Positions 4,557 through 6,449 of a stretch of DNA of 6,449 bases are shown here, in pieces. The notes under the pieces were generated by a model, which was given only the letters and a program-made list of their open reading frames with translations, was not told where the DNA came from and did not search any database. The position numbers and the translations under genes are program-made. The stretch comes from Clostridia bacterium. Its GTDB lineage: Bacteria; Bacillota; Clostridia; Oscillospirales; Acutalibacteraceae. The stretch is from the NCBI GenBank assembly GCA_017614275.1, contig JAGACE010000008.1, positions 1 through 6,449 on the forward strand, given 5' to 3'. Within the stretch, counting starts at the first letter, position 1; each line of letters starts with the position of its first letter.

Positions 4557-5690
4557 TTGGCAGATAACAAGAAGAAAGCACTCGACACAGCCATCGCGCA
4601 GATCGAACGCGCCTACGGAAAGGGCGCCATCATGCGTTTGGGCGACAGCCAGGACCTGAACGTGGAGGCCATCTCCACGGGTTCCCTGACGCTGGACGCC
4701 GCCACCGGTATCGGCGGTCTGCCCCGCGGCAGGATCATAGAGATCTACGGGCCGGAGTCTTCCGGTAAGACCACCCTGGCCCTGCACGCCATCGCGGAAG
4801 CCCAGAAAGTGGGCGGAGAAGCCGCGTTCATCGACGCGGAACACGCGCTGGACCCGGTCTATGCGTCCAACCTCGGCGTGGACGTGGATTCTCTGCTGGT
4901 CGCGCAGCCGGACAACGGCGAACAGGCTCTGGAGATCGCGGAGCAGCTCGTCCGCTCCGGCGCCATCGACATCCTGGTCGTGGACTCTGTGGCGGCCCTC
5001 GTGCCGCGGGCAGAAATCGAAGGCGAAATGGGGGACTCCCATGTCGGCCTGCATGCCCGCCTCATGTCCCAGGCGCTCCGGAAACTGGCCGGCGCCGTGT
5101 CCAAGTCCAACTGCATCATCATCTTCATCAACCAGCTGCGTGAAAAAGTGGGCGTCATGTACGGCAATCCGGAAGTCACCACCGGCGGCCGCGCGCTGAA
5201 GTTCTACGCGTCCATGCGCATCGACGTCCGCCGCATCGAACAGCTGAAGAGTTCCAAGAACGAGTTCATCGGCGCCCGCACCCGGGCGAAGATCGTCAAG
5301 AACAAAGTGGCGCCTCCCTTCCGGCAGGCCGAGTTCGACATCATGTTCGGACGCGGCATCGCCAAAGAAGGGGAGATCCTCGACGCCGCCACCAACCTGG
5401 ACATCATCCAGAAGAGCGGCGCCTGGTACTCCTACAAGGATGAGCGCCTCGGCCAGGGCCGGGACAACGTGAAGCAGTATCTGCTGGACAACCCGGACTT
5501 CATGGCGGAGATCGAACAGCAGGTCCGCGAACACAACGCCCAGCTGGCCGAAAAGGCCAAAGCGGCGTATAAGGGCGGCCAGATGCACGACGAGCCGGTC
5601 GGAGAGGCCGCGCCCCTGCCGGAGCCCGTCCCCACCACGGCCGCGTCTGCCAAGGCCAAGCTGGACATCACGGTGGATGACGACGAATGA
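4557..5690 (+). CDS. recA: Recombinase RecA
   Basis: RecA forms ATP-dependent filaments on single-stranded DNA, drives strand exchange and triggers LexA self-cleavage. The 377-residue product shows Walker A GPESSGKT (65-72), [10 protein letters not shown] (91-100) with the catalytic Glu95, Walker B with ILVVDS (139-144), and the L2 region [20 protein letters not shown] (192-211). The C-terminal tail is acidic, ending DITVDDDE. The start is the TTG at 4557: GGAGG lies at 4544-4548 and the resulting [10 protein letters not shown] matches known RecA starts. An in-frame TTG at 4542 would overlap the ribosome binding site and is rejected. It is followed by recX with a 4 bp overlap. Identification is secure. 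Confidence 0.98.
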   Translation: MADNKKKALDTAIAQIERAYGKGAIMRLGDSQDLNVEAISTGSLTLDAATGIGGLPRGRIIEIYGPESSGKTTLALHAIAEAQKVGGEAAFIDAEHALDPVYASNLGVDVDSLLVAQPDNGEQALEIAEQLVRSGAIDILVVDSVAALVPRAEIEGEMGDSHVGLHARLMSQALRKLAGAVSKSNCIIIFINQLREKVGVMYGNPEVTTGGRALKFYASMRIDVRRIEQLKSSKNEFIGARTRAKIVKNKVAPPFRQAEFDIMFGRGIAKEGEILDAATNLDIIQKSGAWYSYKDERLGQGRDNVKQYLLDNPDFMAEIEQQVREHNAQLAEKAKAAYKGGQMHDEPVGEAAPLPEPVPTTAASAKAKLDITVDDDE

Positions 5691-6331
5691 AGCTGACGGC
5701 CAAACCGGGGAAGGGGGAGAAGATCCACCTGTCTCTGGACGGCGAGTACATCGCCACCGTGAATGCGGACTACTGGTTCTCCTGCGGCATCCGCAGCGGG
5801 GAGGACGTCTCCCCGGAACAGCTGGAAGAGCTTCTGACGGAGAGCTCCCGCCGGAAGATGATGAACAAGGCGCTGGACCTGCTCTCCCTGCGGGACTACT
5901 CCCGAAAGGAGCTGTCGGACAAACTGGTCACGAAGGCCCTGGAACAGCGGGACCGGAAGGACCGGGACCTGCAGCAGATCAAGGCGCAGGCCGCCGACAT
6001 CTGCGACCGGCTGGAGGAACTGGGGCTGCTCGATGAAGAGCGATTCGCCCGCACGTACGCGGAAGAACTGCTCCGCCGCAAACACCTCAGCAAGAACGGC
6101 CTGAAGACCGCGCTCATCCGCAAGGGCGTGGCGCGGGACATCCTCGAACAGGTGCTGGAGGAGGTGGAGGTGGACCCGGAAGCACAGATCCGGGAACTCC
6201 TTTCCACAAAGTTCAAAACCAGAGATCTGACCGACGAAAAACAGAAGGCCCGCACGGTGAACGCCCTGCTCCGACTGGGCTACACGTACGCAGACATCCG
6301 TTCGGTCATCGACCTGTCGGAAGAAAAATAA
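5687..6331 (+). CDS. recX: RecA regulator RecX
   Basis: RecX binds inside the RecA filament groove and limits or disassembles it. The 214-residue product has the three-helix repeats of the family: [19 protein letters not shown] (62-80), [20 protein letters not shown] (105-124), [20 protein letters not shown] (129-148) and a final repeat around [16 protein letters not shown] (193-208). Residues 1-50 form an N-terminal extension usual in Firmicutes. Residues 81-104 are a long, highly charged linker between the first and second repeats. ATG 5687 overlaps the recA TGA (ATGA), and no strong ribosome binding site of its own is seen, so translation is probably coupled to recA. Dosage is thereby tied to RecA and to the LexA box. 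Confidence 0.95.
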   Translation: MKLTAKPGKGEKIHLSLDGEYIATVNADYWFSCGIRSGEDVSPEQLEELLTESSRRKMMNKALDLLSLRDYSRKELSDKLVTKALEQRDRKDRDLQQIKAQAADICDRLEELGLLDEERFARTYAEELLRRKHLSKNGLKTALIRKGVARDILEQVLEEVEVDPEAQIRELLSTKFKTRDLTDEKQKARTVNALLRLGYTYADIRSVIDLSEEK

Positions 6332-6337
6332 ACACCG

Positions 6338-6364
6338 CCGCCCCGAGCATTTCGGGGCGGTTTT
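6338..6364 (+). terminator. Rho-independent terminator of recA-recX
   Basis: CCGCCCCGA (6338-6346) pairs with TCGGGGCGG (6352-6360), nine pairs of which eight are G-C, closing on a five-base loop and followed by TTTT. It begins seven bases after the recX stop. Confidence 0.93.
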
Positions 6365-6397
6365 CCTGTTTTCCGAAGATTGTCATGAAAAAAACGC

Positions 6398-6425
6398 TTG
6401 TATATTGTGAAAATCGTTCTATAAT
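6398..6425 (+). promoter_or_regulatory. Promoter for a gene beyond the window
   Basis: TTGTAT (6398-6403), 16 bp and a perfect TATAAT (6420-6425) form a sigma-A promoter directed out of the window. GAAGGGG at the last bases (6443-6449) could be its ribosome binding site, with a leader of only about 20-30 bases. In many Clostridia the gene after recX is rny, but nothing here shows that. Confidence 0.75.
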
Positions 6426-6449
6426 GTTTATGAAAAAAATTTGAAGGGG

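Noticed and set aside
4551..5588. Open frame antisense to recA
   Set aside because: RecA is certain on the plus strand; the antisense product has the composition expected of a shadow frame.

Overview
The window looks like a chromosomal segment of a GC-rich Firmicute, most likely a gut-type Clostridia. The basis is a DegV/FakB lipid-binding protein, AGGAGG ribosome binding sites, a Gram-positive type LexA (Cheo) box at recA, a four-cysteine L28, a recA-recX overlap, and strongly GC-biased codons in every gene. This is inferred from gene content; no closer placement is possible from the sequence alone.

Layout. (1) 1-540, +: the 3' part of a degV/fakB-type gene. (2) 541-1220: about 680 bp without a credible gene, visibly more AT-rich than its surroundings. 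It holds a series of at least seven large stem-loops. Four of them (675-936) recur with a 73-75 bp period, and their arms carry matched, pairing-preserving substitutions. It ends at a strong two-way terminator (1221-1254). (3) 1259-2678, -: a two-gene operon, a seven-span membrane protein followed with a 14 bp overlap by a TetR regulator. It is driven by a consensus sigma-A promoter that carries two matching palindromes, one on the -10 box and one about three helical turns downstream. (4) 2837-4000, +: a membrane-anchored NagZ-like GH3 enzyme, divergent from the operon. (5) 4018-4360, -: rpmB (L28), then tRNA-Gln(CUG), then a terminator shared with the GH3 gene. (6) 4481-6364, +: recA, with a sigma-A promoter, LexA box and TTG start, overlapping recX by 4 bp and followed by a terminator. 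(7) 6365-6449: a promoter and ribosome-binding-like stretch for a gene outside the window.

How parts work together. The TetR protein very likely represses its own operon and thereby the membrane protein, which suggests a small hydrophobic inducer or a membrane-related substrate. RecA and RecX form a standard SOS-controlled pair with translational coupling. rpmB and tRNA-Gln are housekeeping genes read divergently from recA.

The most unusual item is the stem-loop array between degV and tetR. No terminator is visible directly after degV, so the array could be the long 3' untranslated part of the degV transcript, or a separate structured RNA or DNA element. It does not match CRISPR, integron attC or insertion-sequence ends as far as can be judged by eye. 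The second item of interest is the unassigned seven-span protein under TetR control.
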